The notes under the pieces were generated by a model. That model ran no database searches. It was not told the origin of the DNA and saw only the letters and a program-made list of their open reading frames with translations. A stretch of 36,372 nt of DNA, from NCBI GenBank assembly GCA_964412235.1, contig CAYPNT010000020.1:1-36372 (forward strand). The letters are read 5' to 3'. The position numbers were made by a program, and so were the translations under genes. The stretch is from JAYZQT01 sp964412235. GTDB taxonomy: Bacteria; Pseudomonadota; Alphaproteobacteria; MPNO01; UBA830. Positions 1 through 9,146 of the stretch are shown here, one piece after another (position 1 is the stretch's first letter; every line of letters begins with the position of its first letter).

Positions 1-1713
1 TATATGCGGACTGACAACGTAAACCTAGGGCAGGAAGCGATTGTCTCGGTCCGAGCGACCATCGGCCAGGAATATGGCCACCAGTACCTTCCTGATAATC
101 CAAAAACATACCGGAATAAGTCAAAAAATGCCCAGGAAGCCCACGAAGCCATCCGACCCACCGATTTTGACCAACCCCCCACTCTTATGAAGAAATATCT
201 AAATAGTGACGAACAGAAGCTGTACGATCTAATATGGAAACGTGCGGTTGCTAGTCAGATGAAAAATGCCGTACTAGAACAGGTCGCAGTCGATATAGGG
301 TCCTCTGACCGTCAGATAACACTTCGTGCGAATGGTTCAATATTAAAGTTCGATGGCTTTCTAAAACTGTATCGTGAAGGACAGGATGAGAACAACTCTT
401 CCCCTAACGACGAGAATGAACACCAATCAGAGGGCGACCGAAACCTACCTTCAATGTCAAACGGCGAGCGACTAAATCGTGACGTTGTAAAACCCGAGCA
501 ACATTTTACCAAACCTCCGCCCCGCTACACCGAAGCGAGCCTCGTAAGCAAAATGGAGGAGTTGGGCATTGGCCGGCCCTCCACTTATGCCACAATCATG
601 CAAGTCCTGCAGGATCGCAATTATGTCACGCTCGAACAACGTCGCTTTAAGCCTCACGATAGGGGCCGAATGGTCACGGCGTTTCTAGCGGAGTTTTTTA
701 AACGATATGTCGAATATGATTTTACCGCTGATCTGGAAAACCGTCTTGATGACATATCGAACGGAGATATGAATTGGCAATCACTTCTGGGGGATTTTTG
801 GCGGGCTTTCTCCGCCGCTATAGCCGATACCAAAGAATTACGCATAACGGACGTGATCGATAAGTTAGATGCGGAATTGGGGCCCCATTTCTTCCCCCCT
901 CAAGAAGACGGCCGCGACCCTCGCCGTTGTTCAGCGTGCGAAAACGGTAGGCTCGGTCTTAAACTAGGGCGAAACGGTGGCTTCATTGGATGTTCAAACT
1001 ATCCGGAGTGTAGCTACACAACTACACTCACGGTCTTTACGGGTGAAGATGATGAAATTGCTCTATTTTCGGGTCCAAAAGACTTAGGAAATGACACAGC
1101 GTCAGGACTTCCCCTGAGCCTTCGCAAAGGGCCCTACGGCATGTACGTCCAGCTAGGGGAGGCGCAGAAAGGTTCTAAGGACAAGCCAAAACGACAGTCT
1201 CTATTAAAGGGAATGGTCCCATCGGACATAGACACAGAACTTGCTCTTGCGCTGTTATCATTACCCCGTGAGGTCGGAAACTATCCTGAAAGTAATGACA
1301 TAATAATGGCTGGGGTTGGGCGTTTCGGTCCTTACCTCAAAGTTGGGGCACGCTATGTAAAACTGGGTGAAGACGATGACGTGCTTACGATCGGCCTTAA
1401 CAGGGCGGTTACATTGATTGCGGAAACACCTGTCCGGGCTAGTCAAAAAAATACAAAAGCCAAGAAAATTGGCGATCACCCAGACGATGGAAAACCAATA
1501 GAACTGAGAGAGGGACGTTACGGCCCTTACGTCAAGCACGGGCGTCTTAACGCCTCTTTGCCCAAAGACCTGGAACCCGAATCCTTAACTATCAAAACCG
1601 CAGTCGAACTTCTGGTTGCCCGCGCGGAAAAACTAGGGGCTAAGCAGTCGGCGAAAGGTAGAACCAAAACCAAATCGACAAAGAAGAAAACAAAAAAGAA
1701 TTCATCCAAATGA
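1..1713 (+). CDS. topA: DNA topoisomerase I, C-terminal part (5' end outside window)
   Basis: Type IA topoisomerase, which relaxes negative supercoils through a 5'-phosphotyrosine intermediate. The window opens on codon TAT followed by M-R-T-D, the family's active-site motif, so the first codon is the catalytic tyrosine and roughly the first 320 residues (Toprim domain and part of the core) lie upstream. The core continues with the ARPYTEASLVSKMEELGIGRPSTYATI-type region near residues 175-200. A zinc ribbon follows (CSAC and CSNYPEC, about residues 310-335), then three degenerate Topo_C repeats carrying RKGPYG, GRFGPYLKVG and EGRYGPYVKHG. The protein ends in a Lys-rich tail, probably for DNA contact. 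An acidic, low-complexity insert lies near residues 125-150. RNase R starts 49 nt downstream, the usual alphaproteobacterial order. Identification is firm; only the truncation by the window edge limits it. Confidence 0.97.
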   Translation, partial: YMRTDNVNLGQEAIVSVRATIGQEYGHQYLPDNPKTYRNKSKNAQEAHEAIRPTDFDQPPTLMKKYLNSDEQKLYDLIWKRAVASQMKNAVLEQVAVDIGSSDRQITLRANGSILKFDGFLKLYREGQDENNSSPNDENEHQSEGDRNLPSMSNGERLNRDVVKPEQHFTKPPPRYTEASLVSKMEELGIGRPSTYATIMQVLQDRNYVTLEQRRFKPHDRGRMVTAFLAEFFKRYVEYDFTADLENRLDDISNGDMNWQSLLGDFWRAFSAAIADTKELRITDVIDKLDAELGPHFFPPQEDGRDPRRCSACENGRLGLKLGRNGGFIGCSNYPECSYTTTLTVFTGEDDEIALFSGPKDLGNDTASGLPLSLRKGPYGMYVQLGEAQKGSKDKPKRQSLLKGMVPSDIDTELALALLSLPREVGNYPESNDIIMAGVGRFGPYLKVGARYVKLGEDDDVLTIGLNRAVTLIAETPVRASQKNTKAKKIGDHPDDGKPIELREGRYGPYVKHGRLNASLPKDLEPESLTIKTAVELLVARAEKLGAKQSAKGRTKTKSTKKKTKKNSSK

Positions 1714-1762
1714 CGATCCACGTCGGGGCCGTAATCATTTACCCGGTTACAGTAGTATTGCA

Positions 1763-4000
1763 TTGAAACGTTCCCAATCTGCATTTCCAACCAAAAAGCA
1801 AATTCGCGACTTCGTCCATAACGGAACGGGAAGCATTGGCAAGAGGGAAATAGCGCGGGCCTTTAATATACGGGGTGACGACCGGGCCCAGCTAAAAAAA
1901 GTTCTTCGAGAATTGTTGGCCAATGGAGAATTAGATCGCGGGCGTGGCAAAAAGTTTGGCGCGCCAGGTTCCCTACCAAAAGTGACCGTAATTGATGTGA
2001 CGGACATTTCCCCAGACGGGGATGCCATTGCCCGCCCCAGCAAATGGGAAGGAAACGGCGATGTACCGACAATTTATTTAACATCCCATAATCGCGGGGT
2101 TGCCCCGAGCGTCGGCGACCGAATACTTGCGAGGCTTACCCCACTGGACGAGGGGAGTTACAGCGCCCGCACGATTAAAAAGCTCAATACAACACACAAA
2201 ATGCTCTTGGGTATATTTAGGATGGAGGGCCAAGCCGGTCGTGTGCTGCCGACAAATCGAAAAATTCGTGCGGAGTATTTTGTTGGACGGGGGGATGAAA
2301 ATGGGGCCTCTGCGGGAGATCTCGTCGAGGCAACATTAACGGAAGGCCACAGTTTTGGATTGTTGAAAGCTAGAATTTCTAGGGTGATTGGATCTGCAGA
2401 AGGCGGCCGCTCGGCAAGCCTCATTGCGACTTACACACATAACATCCCAACGGAATTTTCTAACACAGTCATCACCGACGCTGATGCAGCGAAACCAATA
2501 TCGGCTGCGGGACGAACCGATCTCCGGAAGGTGCCATTTGTCACAATTGATGGACAAGATGCACGCGATTTCGATGACGCCGTTTGGGCGGAACCCCACA
2601 ACGATACTGATATCTCGAAGGGCTGGCACCTTATTGTAGCCATCGCAGACGTCGCTCATTACGTATGTCCAGAGACGCCCTTGGATAGAGAGGCATACAA
2701 ACGAGGTAATTCTGTTTATTTCCCTGATCATGTTATTCCGATGTTACCCGAAAATATTTCTAATGGTCTCTGCTCGCTTGTACCCGGAGAGGACCGCGGC
2801 TGCCTTGCCGTACATCTGTGGATTGACGAAAAGGGCGAACTCATCAGACACGAGTTTGTGAGAGGGATTATGAGGTCAATTGCCCGCCTGACTTATGAGC
2901 AGGTCCAACAGGCCATAGATGGGGAGCCAAACGAAGAAACGGCGCCGATAAGCAAAGATGTCATCACACCCCTCTTCAATGCCTATTTAGCTCTTGCACA
3001 GGCCCGAACAAAACGTGGAGCGATTGATCTTGAACTCGGTGAACGCCAGATCAAATTAGATAGAGCGGGCAATGTAGTGGAAATAAAGCCAACCAAACGT
3101 TTGGACAGCCACCGCTTGATCGAGGAATTTATGATAACCGCGAACGTCGCGGCGGCTCTGACACTTGAAAAAATGCGCGCACCCTGCATGTTTCGGGTCC
3201 ACGATCACCCCTCTGACGAAAAGATAGAAAGTCTTCGCGAAGCTTTAGCCCCCCTGGATATAAAAATCCCAGAAAATCACCTGGTTGGACCCAAACTATT
3301 CCAAAAAATTGTAAAGAAGTATCGGGACACTCCCGAAAGTCATTTTGTGAGTACAACGATACTTCGGAGCCAGTCCCAGGCGGAATACTGCCCAAAAAAC
3401 ATAGGACATTTTGGTTTAGCTTTACGGCGCTATGCTCATTTTACCTCGCCCATAAGGCGGTATTCGGATTTACTCGTTCACCGCGCTCTTATAGATACTC
3501 TAAAATACGGGGATGATGGTTTGAGACCCGAAGACCGCGCCTCCTTTCCCGAATACGGTCGGCACATTTCAGCTACTGAACGCCGGGCGATCGCTGCCGA
3601 ACGAGAAACAGAAGACCGGCTAACAGCAATCTACCTCGCGGATAAAGTGGGCGTCACGTTCAAGGCAACTATTAACGGCGTTCACCGCGCCGGCGCATTT
3701 ATAACATTGCACGAGACGGGCGCCGACGGCCTCGTCCCAATGTCAATGTTGAGCCATAATCGGTTAGACCTCAACATGGGAAAAGGACTAATTACTGGCC
3801 GAAATAGTGACGTAAAATTCGCGGTTGGTGACCCGATTATCGTCCGCCTGGAAGAAGCAAATATTATTACTGGCTCTTTGGTATTTTCGGTACCTAACAA
3901 AAGACGCACTTTCAAAGGAAAACGTACCCGCAAAAATTCTAAAACAAGAAATAAAAGACCTAAGGGCCCCCAAAATAACCTCAAAAAACATCCCATTTAA
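1763..4000 (+). CDS. rnr: Ribonuclease R
   Basis: Processive 3'-5' exoribonuclease of the RNB family, which degrades structured RNA and takes part in rRNA and tmRNA-linked quality control. At 745 residues it is close to the family's usual 730-810. An N-terminal winged-helix region (about 10-65) is followed by cold-shock-like domains, then the RNB domain with the catalytic aspartate cluster IDGQDARDFDDAV (about 262-274). An S1 domain follows at about 640-715 (RAGAFITLHETGADGLVP), then a strongly basic Lys/Arg tail. The start is TTG at 1763, because no ATG or GTG lies in frame between the topA stop and this point. It lies 49 nt after topA and is probably cotranscribed with it. No convincing terminator follows; about 130 bp separate it from rpmG. 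Confidence 0.96.
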   Translation: MKRSQSAFPTKKQIRDFVHNGTGSIGKREIARAFNIRGDDRAQLKKVLRELLANGELDRGRGKKFGAPGSLPKVTVIDVTDISPDGDAIARPSKWEGNGDVPTIYLTSHNRGVAPSVGDRILARLTPLDEGSYSARTIKKLNTTHKMLLGIFRMEGQAGRVLPTNRKIRAEYFVGRGDENGASAGDLVEATLTEGHSFGLLKARISRVIGSAEGGRSASLIATYTHNIPTEFSNTVITDADAAKPISAAGRTDLRKVPFVTIDGQDARDFDDAVWAEPHNDTDISKGWHLIVAIADVAHYVCPETPLDREAYKRGNSVYFPDHVIPMLPENISNGLCSLVPGEDRGCLAVHLWIDEKGELIRHEFVRGIMRSIARLTYEQVQQAIDGEPNEETAPISKDVITPLFNAYLALAQARTKRGAIDLELGERQIKLDRAGNVVEIKPTKRLDSHRLIEEFMITANVAAALTLEKMRAPCMFRVHDHPSDEKIESLREALAPLDIKIPENHLVGPKLFQKIVKKYRDTPESHFVSTTILRSQSQAEYCPKNIGHFGLALRRYAHFTSPIRRYSDLLVHRALIDTLKYGDDGLRPEDRASFPEYGRHISATERRAIAAERETEDRLTAIYLADKVGVTFKATINGVHRAGAFITLHETGADGLVPMSMLSHNRLDLNMGKGLITGRNSDVKFAVGDPIIVRLEEANIITGSLVFSVPNKRRTFKGKRTRKNSKTRNKRPKGPQNNLKKHPI

Positions 4001-4107
4001 AGAGAATTAAGATCCAAAGTGAAAGATTATGGGTTTTTGGAAAACTATTTTCTATTGGAACGCACTTGACACAGGCGCTAGCTGTCGTCAGTTTCCGCCT
4101 AATTGGA

Positions 4108-4116
4108 TGCTAAAAT
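4108..4116 (+). promoter_or_regulatory. Candidate extended -10 promoter for rpmG
   Basis: TGC-TAAAAT at 4108-4116 fits an extended -10 element (TGn plus a TATAAT-like hexamer), with transcription predicted to start near 4123, about 11 nt before the rpmG ATG. No good -35 hexamer lies at the right distance, which extended -10 promoters tolerate. A perfect TTGACA at 4066-4071 lies too far upstream to pair with it. This is pattern reading only. Confidence 0.4.
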
Positions 4117-4133
4117 CGCGTGAGAAATATTAA

Positions 4134-4301
4134 ATGGCTAAGGCAAATACGATAGTAGTAAAACTGCAAAGCTCGGCAGATACGGGATACTTTTACGTGG
4201 CAAAGAAGAACCCCCGAACCCAGACGGACAAACTAGAGTTTCGCAAGTACGATCCAGTTGCGCGGAAGCACGTGCTTTTTAAGGAGACCAAAATAAAATA
4301 G
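4134..4301 (+). CDS. rpmG: 50S ribosomal protein L33
   Basis: A 55-residue basic protein starting MAKANTIVVKLQSSADTGYF and containing YVAKKNPRTQTDKLEFRKYDP, the L33 signature. It belongs to the large ribosomal subunit near the E site. It contains no cysteine, so this is the zinc-independent form of L33, as is common in alphaproteobacteria. The length is exactly typical. It follows rnr on the same strand after a 133-bp gap that holds an extended -10 candidate, and it is closed by a strong intrinsic terminator at 4334-4355, so it is probably a monocistronic unit or the end of a topA-rnr-rpmG transcript. Confidence 0.95.
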   Translation: MAKANTIVVKLQSSADTGYFYVAKKNPRTQTDKLEFRKYDPVARKHVLFKETKIK

Positions 4302-4333
4302 TCTAAAGTATCGTGCTAGGCGTAAATCACGTA

Positions 4334-4355
4334 GCCGCCCATTGGGCGGCTTTTT
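4334..4355 (+). terminator. Rho-independent terminator after rpmG
   Basis: A perfect 7-bp GC-rich stem GCCGCCC / GGGCGGC with a 3-nt loop (ATT) is followed directly by TTTTT. It lies 32 nt after the rpmG stop and 82 nt before the next gene. This is the clearest intrinsic terminator in the window. Confidence 0.92.
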
Positions 4356-4437
4356 ATTTGTCTCGTCTACAACGCTAACATAGGAACAAATGGACCGGAA
4401 ATGATTTCAACAGACAAAACACTTTAAGGAATGAATT

Positions 4438-5331
4438 TTGCGAATAGGCATAGACCTTGGGGGCACAAAGATTGAAGGCATAGCACTAGCTAAAGATGGC
4501 AACACGCTATATCGAGACAGAATTGTCGCGCCGAAAGGAAGTTATAAAGAAACGTTAACGGCAATCGCTTCTTTTGTAACCATTATAGAAAAAGAAATCG
4601 GGCGTAAGGGAACTGTGGGAATAGGCATTCCGGGAAGTATTTGTACAAAAACTGGCCTTATCAAAAATGCAAACTCTACCTGGTTAATAGGGAAGCCGCT
4701 AAAAAATGACCTTGTTCAGCAACTCCAACGTCCGGTAAAAATAGGGAATGACGCCGATTGCTTTGTACTCTCAGAAGCTATAGATGGCGCCGGAGCAGGC
4801 TACACATGCGTCTTCGGGGCAATTTTGGGAACCGGTGTTGGCGGAGGTTTCTATATAAACGGTACACTTGAAACTGGAGCAAACCGTATAAGGGGTGAGT
4901 GGGGTCACAATCGGCTTTATATTCCCGACGACCTAACACCTCCAAAATGCTATTGTGGGCATATCGGGTGCGTAGAAACATATGTATCCGGGCCCGCCCT
5001 AAGTAGGGCATACAATCATCTAACTGGGAAAAACTTGACGGCGAAGCAGATAAATGATGCATCGATCACTGGAGATGCGAGCGCAGAAACTATACTTAGT
5101 CAATACGAGGACAGGTTGGCGTTAGCTCTGAGTACCATAATTAATGTTATGGATCCAAACGCTATTATCCTTGGTGGTGGGTTATCGAACCTGGAAAGAC
5201 TTTATCAAAATGTTAAAAGAAAACTTGAAGCGCACGTGTTCTCAGACACTGTCATGACGGCCTTGCTGCCTCCAAAATTTGGAGATTCTAGTGGTGTCAG
5301 GGGTGCCGCTTGGTTGTGGCCTGAGAGTTAG
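4438..5331 (+). CDS. mak: Fructokinase / ROK-family sugar kinase, Mak type
   Basis: ROK-family kinase that phosphorylates a hexose, most likely fructose, at C6. Visible parts: the ATP phosphate loop DLGGTK (residues 6-11), the catalytic-Asp region GNDAD (103-107, with D105 the likely base), and the ROK zinc site formed by H157 in EWGH plus the cysteines of CYCGHIGC (171-178). The 297-residue length and the C-terminal SSGVRGAAWLWPE closely resemble E. coli Mak as I remember it, better than NagK or glucokinase. The start is TTG at 4438, chosen because the family begins MRIGIDLGGT and an AAGGA Shine-Dalgarno lies 7 nt upstream. It stands alone, convergent with aspS. Substrate identity is inferred from similarity only. 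Confidence 0.88.
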   Translation: MRIGIDLGGTKIEGIALAKDGNTLYRDRIVAPKGSYKETLTAIASFVTIIEKEIGRKGTVGIGIPGSICTKTGLIKNANSTWLIGKPLKNDLVQQLQRPVKIGNDADCFVLSEAIDGAGAGYTCVFGAILGTGVGGGFYINGTLETGANRIRGEWGHNRLYIPDDLTPPKCYCGHIGCVETYVSGPALSRAYNHLTGKNLTAKQINDASITGDASAETILSQYEDRLALALSTIINVMDPNAIILGGGLSNLERLYQNVKRKLEAHVFSDTVMTALLPPKFGDSSGVRGAAWLWPES

Positions 5332-5352
5332 TAGAAAGCCCACACAAATAGA

Positions 5353-7143
5353 CTAACTCCCCGGGTTTTTAATTGAGGGACTAATCAATTTCAACGAAAG
5401 CTCGCTCAGTCGGGCCTCATCAACGGTAGCCGGGGCATTCATCATTAGGTCCTGCCCTTGCTGGTTCATTGGAAACAGGGTTACTTCACGAATATTGGGT
5501 TCATCCGCCAGAAGCATGACAATCCGATCTATACCCGGCGCTGAACCCCCGTGGGGTGGCGCCCCATATTTTAAAGCATTAAGCATCCCGCCGAATTCTT
5601 TCTCCACCTGATCCCTGCTGTAACCGGCGATTTCGAAGGCTTTATACATTATATCTGGACGATGGTTTCTGATTGCACCGCTTGAGAGTTCGACACCGTT
5701 ACAAACGATATCATACTGATACGCAAGAATCTCGAGAGGGTCCGTGTTTTCGAGCGCCTCTAAACCCCCTTGCGGCATTGAGAAAGGGTTGTGACTAAAT
5801 TTAAGCGCGCCCGTTGCCTCATCAAGCTCGTACATTGGGTAATCGACGATCCAACAAAATTCAAAGGTACTCTGATCGATAAGATCCAGGTGTTGACCAA
5901 TCTGATTTCGCGTGAGGCCCGCGAATACAGCAAATGTTTTAGGATTCCCGGCAACAAAAAATACTGCGTCGCCATCAGCGAGTCCCAATGAAGCACGTAT
6001 AGTTTTCGTTCGCTCTTCACCGATATTCTTTGCAATGGGTCCAGCCCCCTCATCATCACGGAAGAAAATATAGCCCAATCCTGGCTGACCTTCTTTCTGG
6101 GCCCAGTCATTCATGCGATCACAGAAGGCTCGCGAGCCACCGCCAGGAGCAGGGATCGCCCATACCCGAATTTTTTCGTCCTGTTCAATCATGTTAGCAA
6201 ACACCTTAAACCCGGAACCTCGAAAAACGTCCGTCACATCCATCATTTCCAGTGGATTTCGAAGATCGGGTTTATCAGACCCATATCTTTGAATTGCTTC
6301 AAAATATTTTATTCGTCTAAAAGGAGCAGATGAAATCACCCGTCCTTCGGCAAATTCTTCGAATACTCCGTGTAATACGGGTTCTATCGCATCAAAGACG
6401 TCCTCTTGCGTAACGAAGGACATTTCAATATCTAGTTGATAAAATTCGCCCGGGGAACGATCAGCCCGCGCATCTTCATCCCGAAAACACGGAGCAATCT
6501 GGAAATATCGGTCAAAGCCGGCGATCATTATTAGCTGTTTAAACTGTTGTGGCGCTTGGGGTAGTGCGTAAAACTGCCCCGAGTTTAGTCGGCTCGGGAC
6601 AAGAAAATCACGAGCACCTTCAGGAGAAGTAGAGGTTAGAATGGGTGTCTGAAATTCTTCAAATCCCTGCTCTGTCATTCTACGTCGGATACTTGAAATG
6701 ACCGCACTACGAAGCAAAATGTTACGGTGCACCTTGTCTCTTCTGAGATCAAGAAATCTGTACTTTAACCGGACCTCTTCCCCATAATCTCGGTCGCTAT
6801 TGACTTCTAGTGGCAGCGGATCAGTAAGGCCAAGAATTTCGCAAGTTTCAATGCGTAATTCTACCTCCCCCGTGGGAAGATCCGAATTTTTCGTATCAAC
6901 ACCACGATTGTCAATCCGTCCAGTAAAACACACCACGGTCTCAAGTCGCAACGCTTCCACTTCATTAAAAATCCCTGAATCAGTTTCGATTACACATTGG
7001 GTAACGCCAAAGTGGTCACGCAAATCTATAAATAACAAATTACCATGATCGCGTTTACGGTGTACCCAGCCTGATAATCGTGCCGCCGAACCGGAGTGTT
7101 CGGCGCGCAATTCGCCACAATTATGGGTTCGGTAAACATGCAT
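5353..7143 (-). CDS. aspS: Aspartyl-tRNA synthetase
   Basis: Class IIb aminoacyl-tRNA synthetase charging tRNA-Asp (and possibly tRNA-Asn, if the organism relies on GatCAB). At 596 residues it matches the bacterial type. In order: an N-terminal OB-fold anticodon-binding domain (SGWVHRKRDHGNLLFIDLRD, about 23-44), class II motif 2 (CFRDEDARADRSPGEFYQLD, near 220), the inserted GAD domain (about 290-420), and motif 3 near the C-terminus (PPHGGSAPGIDRIVMLL, about 530-548). The ATG start at 7143 gives the typical MHVYRTHNCGELR beginning. It is divergent from rnd and convergent with mak, the two stop codons being 21 nt apart. Whether it is discriminating or not cannot be told from here. Confidence 0.97.
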   Translation of the reverse strand: MHVYRTHNCGELRAEHSGSAARLSGWVHRKRDHGNLLFIDLRDHFGVTQCVIETDSGIFNEVEALRLETVVCFTGRIDNRGVDTKNSDLPTGEVELRIETCEILGLTDPLPLEVNSDRDYGEEVRLKYRFLDLRRDKVHRNILLRSAVISSIRRRMTEQGFEEFQTPILTSTSPEGARDFLVPSRLNSGQFYALPQAPQQFKQLIMIAGFDRYFQIAPCFRDEDARADRSPGEFYQLDIEMSFVTQEDVFDAIEPVLHGVFEEFAEGRVISSAPFRRIKYFEAIQRYGSDKPDLRNPLEMMDVTDVFRGSGFKVFANMIEQDEKIRVWAIPAPGGGSRAFCDRMNDWAQKEGQPGLGYIFFRDDEGAGPIAKNIGEERTKTIRASLGLADGDAVFFVAGNPKTFAVFAGLTRNQIGQHLDLIDQSTFEFCWIVDYPMYELDEATGALKFSHNPFSMPQGGLEALENTDPLEILAYQYDIVCNGVELSSGAIRNHRPDIMYKAFEIAGYSRDQVEKEFGGMLNALKYGAPPHGGSAPGIDRIVMLLADEPNIREVTLFPMNQQGQDLMMNAPATVDEARLSELSLKLISPSIKNPGS

Positions 7144-7183
7144 ATTAAGCCCTTCATTTGGGTTTCAAGAATAGAACAATCGG

Positions 7184-7207
7184 CCGCTGCTACGTTAACT
7201 GCAGCGG
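7184..7207. repeat. GC-rich inverted repeat in the aspS-rnd divergent region
   Basis: CCGCTGC (7184-7190) and GCAGCGG (7201-7207) form a perfect 7-bp dyad with a 10-nt spacer that itself contains the palindrome GTTAAC. It lies about 40 nt upstream of aspS and about 50 nt upstream of rnd. It could be an operator or a leader hairpin. No coding gene covers it. Confidence 0.6.
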
Positions 7208-7255
7208 TTTGTATATCTAACGGGGCCACGCTTCAAGTTATGCTGAATACCGTGT

Positions 7256-8419
7256 ATGACCGTACATATGGGAATCATAGCAAGCACTGAAGAACTCGCA
7301 GCATTTTGCACGCGAGCCAATAACTATCAATATATAACTGTCGACACAGAATTCATCAGAGAAAAAACCTACTGGCCACAACTTTGCCTAATCCAAATAG
7401 GCACACCAGAAGAGGCTGTCATCATAGACGCCCTCTCAAATGGCATCAAACTAAATCCGTTGTTTCAGTTATTAGTTAATCAGGATGTACTGAAAGTTTT
7501 TCACTCTGCTCGCCAGGATATCGAGATATTTGTGCACCTCTCGGGAGAAGTTCCACGCCCAATTTTTGATACTCAAATTGCCGCTATGGTGTGTGGATAT
7601 GGTGACGCGGTGGGCTATGAACGACTAGTCTCAGATATAGCTAAAGTCTCAATAGACAAATCATTGCGTTATACTGATTGGACAAAACGGCCCCTCACAA
7701 ATAAGCAGATTGAATACGCACTTGGAGATGTCACCCATCTCCGCAAGGTCTATTTATACCTTTCCCGCATGTTAGAGGATACCAGTCGAGTCGAGTGGTT
7801 ATCCGAAGAAATGAGTATTTTATCGAATCTTAAAACATATGTCCTTTTGCCGAAAGATGCCTGGAAACGCCTAAAAACACGCAATAAAAAACCTGCGTTT
7901 TTAGCAAACCTCCAGGCTATCGCAGAATGGCGCGAACAGACCGCACAAAAACTAAACGTTCCCAGGAATAGGGTCTTGAAAGACGACTCTCTGACCGAAA
8001 TTGCCACGCACACTCCTAGTTCTTTAGTCGAACTTCTTGGTCTTCGTGCAATCAGTCGAGATCGGATGAACAGTGAAAAAGGGGAAGCGATTCTTAAAAT
8101 TCTTGATGCTGTTCGGCAACAAGACAGCACGCAATACCCTAAGCTGCCCCAGGGAAACACTATGAAAGCCCACCTCGGACCCTCCATAGACCTCTTGAAG
8201 GTATTGTTGAAACACAAGTGTGACACGCACAAAGTCGCCCAGAAACTAATAGCGTCATCTAGTGATATCGAGGAATTAGCCCGTAATGATCGCGCTCATA
8301 TTCCGGCATTGGCTGGTTGGCGTCTCAAGATCTATGGAAAAGATGCGTTAAAGCTCAAACGCGGGGAGATCGCGTTAACGGCAAATGGCACACAAGTAAA
8401 AATTATTAAATTGGGATAA
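7256..8419 (+). CDS. rnd: Ribonuclease D
   Basis: DEDD-family 3'-5' exoribonuclease that trims tRNA 3' ends and other small RNAs. At 387 residues it matches the E. coli enzyme's size (about 375). The exonuclease motifs are clear: Exo I TVDTEFIREKTYWPQLCLIQIG (about 29-50), Exo II HSARQDIEIF (about 83-92) and Exo III YALGDVTHLRKVY (about 154-166). An HRDC-type helical region follows (about 215-295). ATG 7256 gives MTVHMGII; ATG 7268 is an equally good start, four codons later. It is transcribed alone, divergent from aspS and convergent with hdaA (58-nt gap). Confidence 0.94.
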   Translation: MTVHMGIIASTEELAAFCTRANNYQYITVDTEFIREKTYWPQLCLIQIGTPEEAVIIDALSNGIKLNPLFQLLVNQDVLKVFHSARQDIEIFVHLSGEVPRPIFDTQIAAMVCGYGDAVGYERLVSDIAKVSIDKSLRYTDWTKRPLTNKQIEYALGDVTHLRKVYLYLSRMLEDTSRVEWLSEEMSILSNLKTYVLLPKDAWKRLKTRNKKPAFLANLQAIAEWREQTAQKLNVPRNRVLKDDSLTEIATHTPSSLVELLGLRAISRDRMNSEKGEAILKILDAVRQQDSTQYPKLPQGNTMKAHLGPSIDLLKVLLKHKCDTHKVAQKLIASSSDIEELARNDRAHIPALAGWRLKIYGKDALKLKRGEIALTANGTQVKIIKLG

Positions 8420-8477
8420 CATATTTTAGCGCTTGCACTAGAGAAACTCTGCAAATGAACGAAACACTTCTCTGCCG

Positions 8478-9146
8478 TTACGACTTTACCGCCATTTCTT
8501 CAAATACTTGTCGAGCAAGTGGGATTGTTATTCCCCGCCTATTTTCGAAAGAAGCGTTATTCAATAATGAAACTAAGTTCCGCGCAGCTTCAAAAGACCG
8601 TTCCATGCGGTTGAGCAAATAATCCAGAACTTCGGTGCTAACGCTTAACTTTTGATCGCTAAACATTTTAACCATGACTGCCGCAATCAAATTTTCATCG
8701 GGTGGGTGTATTCTTATATTGGGCGCTGCAGAAAGGCGCGATGTTAGATCAGGCAAGCGATTTTTCCAACGTACTGGGGGTGTAGTAACGGCAAAAAGTA
8801 AGCACCCACCAGCTGACACAACATTATTGAAAAGATGGAGGATATCCTCATCACAAAAACCGTATTCTGTATTATCTACAAACACTCTTGGTTCCGAATC
8901 TATTTCTAAAACTGTTTCTTGTCCCAGATACTCAATGGCGTTCGCGGCTTTTCTCCATACATGGCCGAGGTGTGTCTTGCCACAACCTGGTGGGCCGACA
9001 AGAAGAACTGTTGGGCTAGGCCAATCCGGCCATCTATCAACCCAAGCCACAGCTTCAGCGTTAGACGGGGATATAAGAAAATCCTCCCTACCCACTGCGG
9101 TCCGATATCTTAAATCCAAAGCAAGTTGTGTTTGTTTTTGAAGCAT
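8478..9146 (-). CDS. hdaA: DnaA-related regulatory inactivator (Hda/HdaA-like)
   Basis: AAA+ protein homologous to the DnaA ATPase domain. With the sliding clamp it promotes ATP hydrolysis by DnaA and prevents over-initiation of replication. The N-terminus carries a beta-clamp-binding-like motif, TQLALDL (residues 6-12). Walker A is GPPGCGKTH (51-59). Walker B reads VFVDN (88-92), where DN rather than DD or DE is what I recall from E. coli Hda. LPDLTSRL is the probable arginine-finger region. It has no DnaA domain IV for DNA binding, consistent with 222 residues. Its start overlaps the stop of the upstream phosphotransferase gene by one base (TAATG), implying translational coupling. The gene order DUF2066, pgsA-like, hdaA divergent from purM-purN is usual for alphaproteobacteria. 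Confidence 0.9.
   Translation of the reverse strand: MLQKQTQLALDLRYRTAVGREDFLISPSNAEAVAWVDRWPDWPSPTVLLVGPPGCGKTHLGHVWRKAANAIEYLGQETVLEIDSEPRVFVDNTEYGFCDEDILHLFNNVVSAGGCLLFAVTTPPVRWKNRLPDLTSRLSAAPNIRIHPPDENLIAAVMVKMFSDQKLSVSTEVLDYLLNRMERSFEAARNLVSLLNNASFENRRGITIPLARQVFEEMAVKS

Noticed and set aside
4066..4071. Perfect TTGACA upstream of rpmG
   Set aside because: No acceptable -10 hexamer lies 15-19 nt downstream; the TAAAAT at 4111 is 39 nt away. It is treated as a chance match, and the extended -10 is preferred.
5325..5359. 8-bp inverted repeat GAGTTAGT / ACTAACTC between the mak and aspS 3' ends
   Set aside because: Both genes end in the codons AGT-TAG, so most of the symmetry follows from the two stop contexts. 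The loop is 19 nt, the stem is AT-rich, and there is no adjacent T-run on the minus strand, so I do not call it a terminator.
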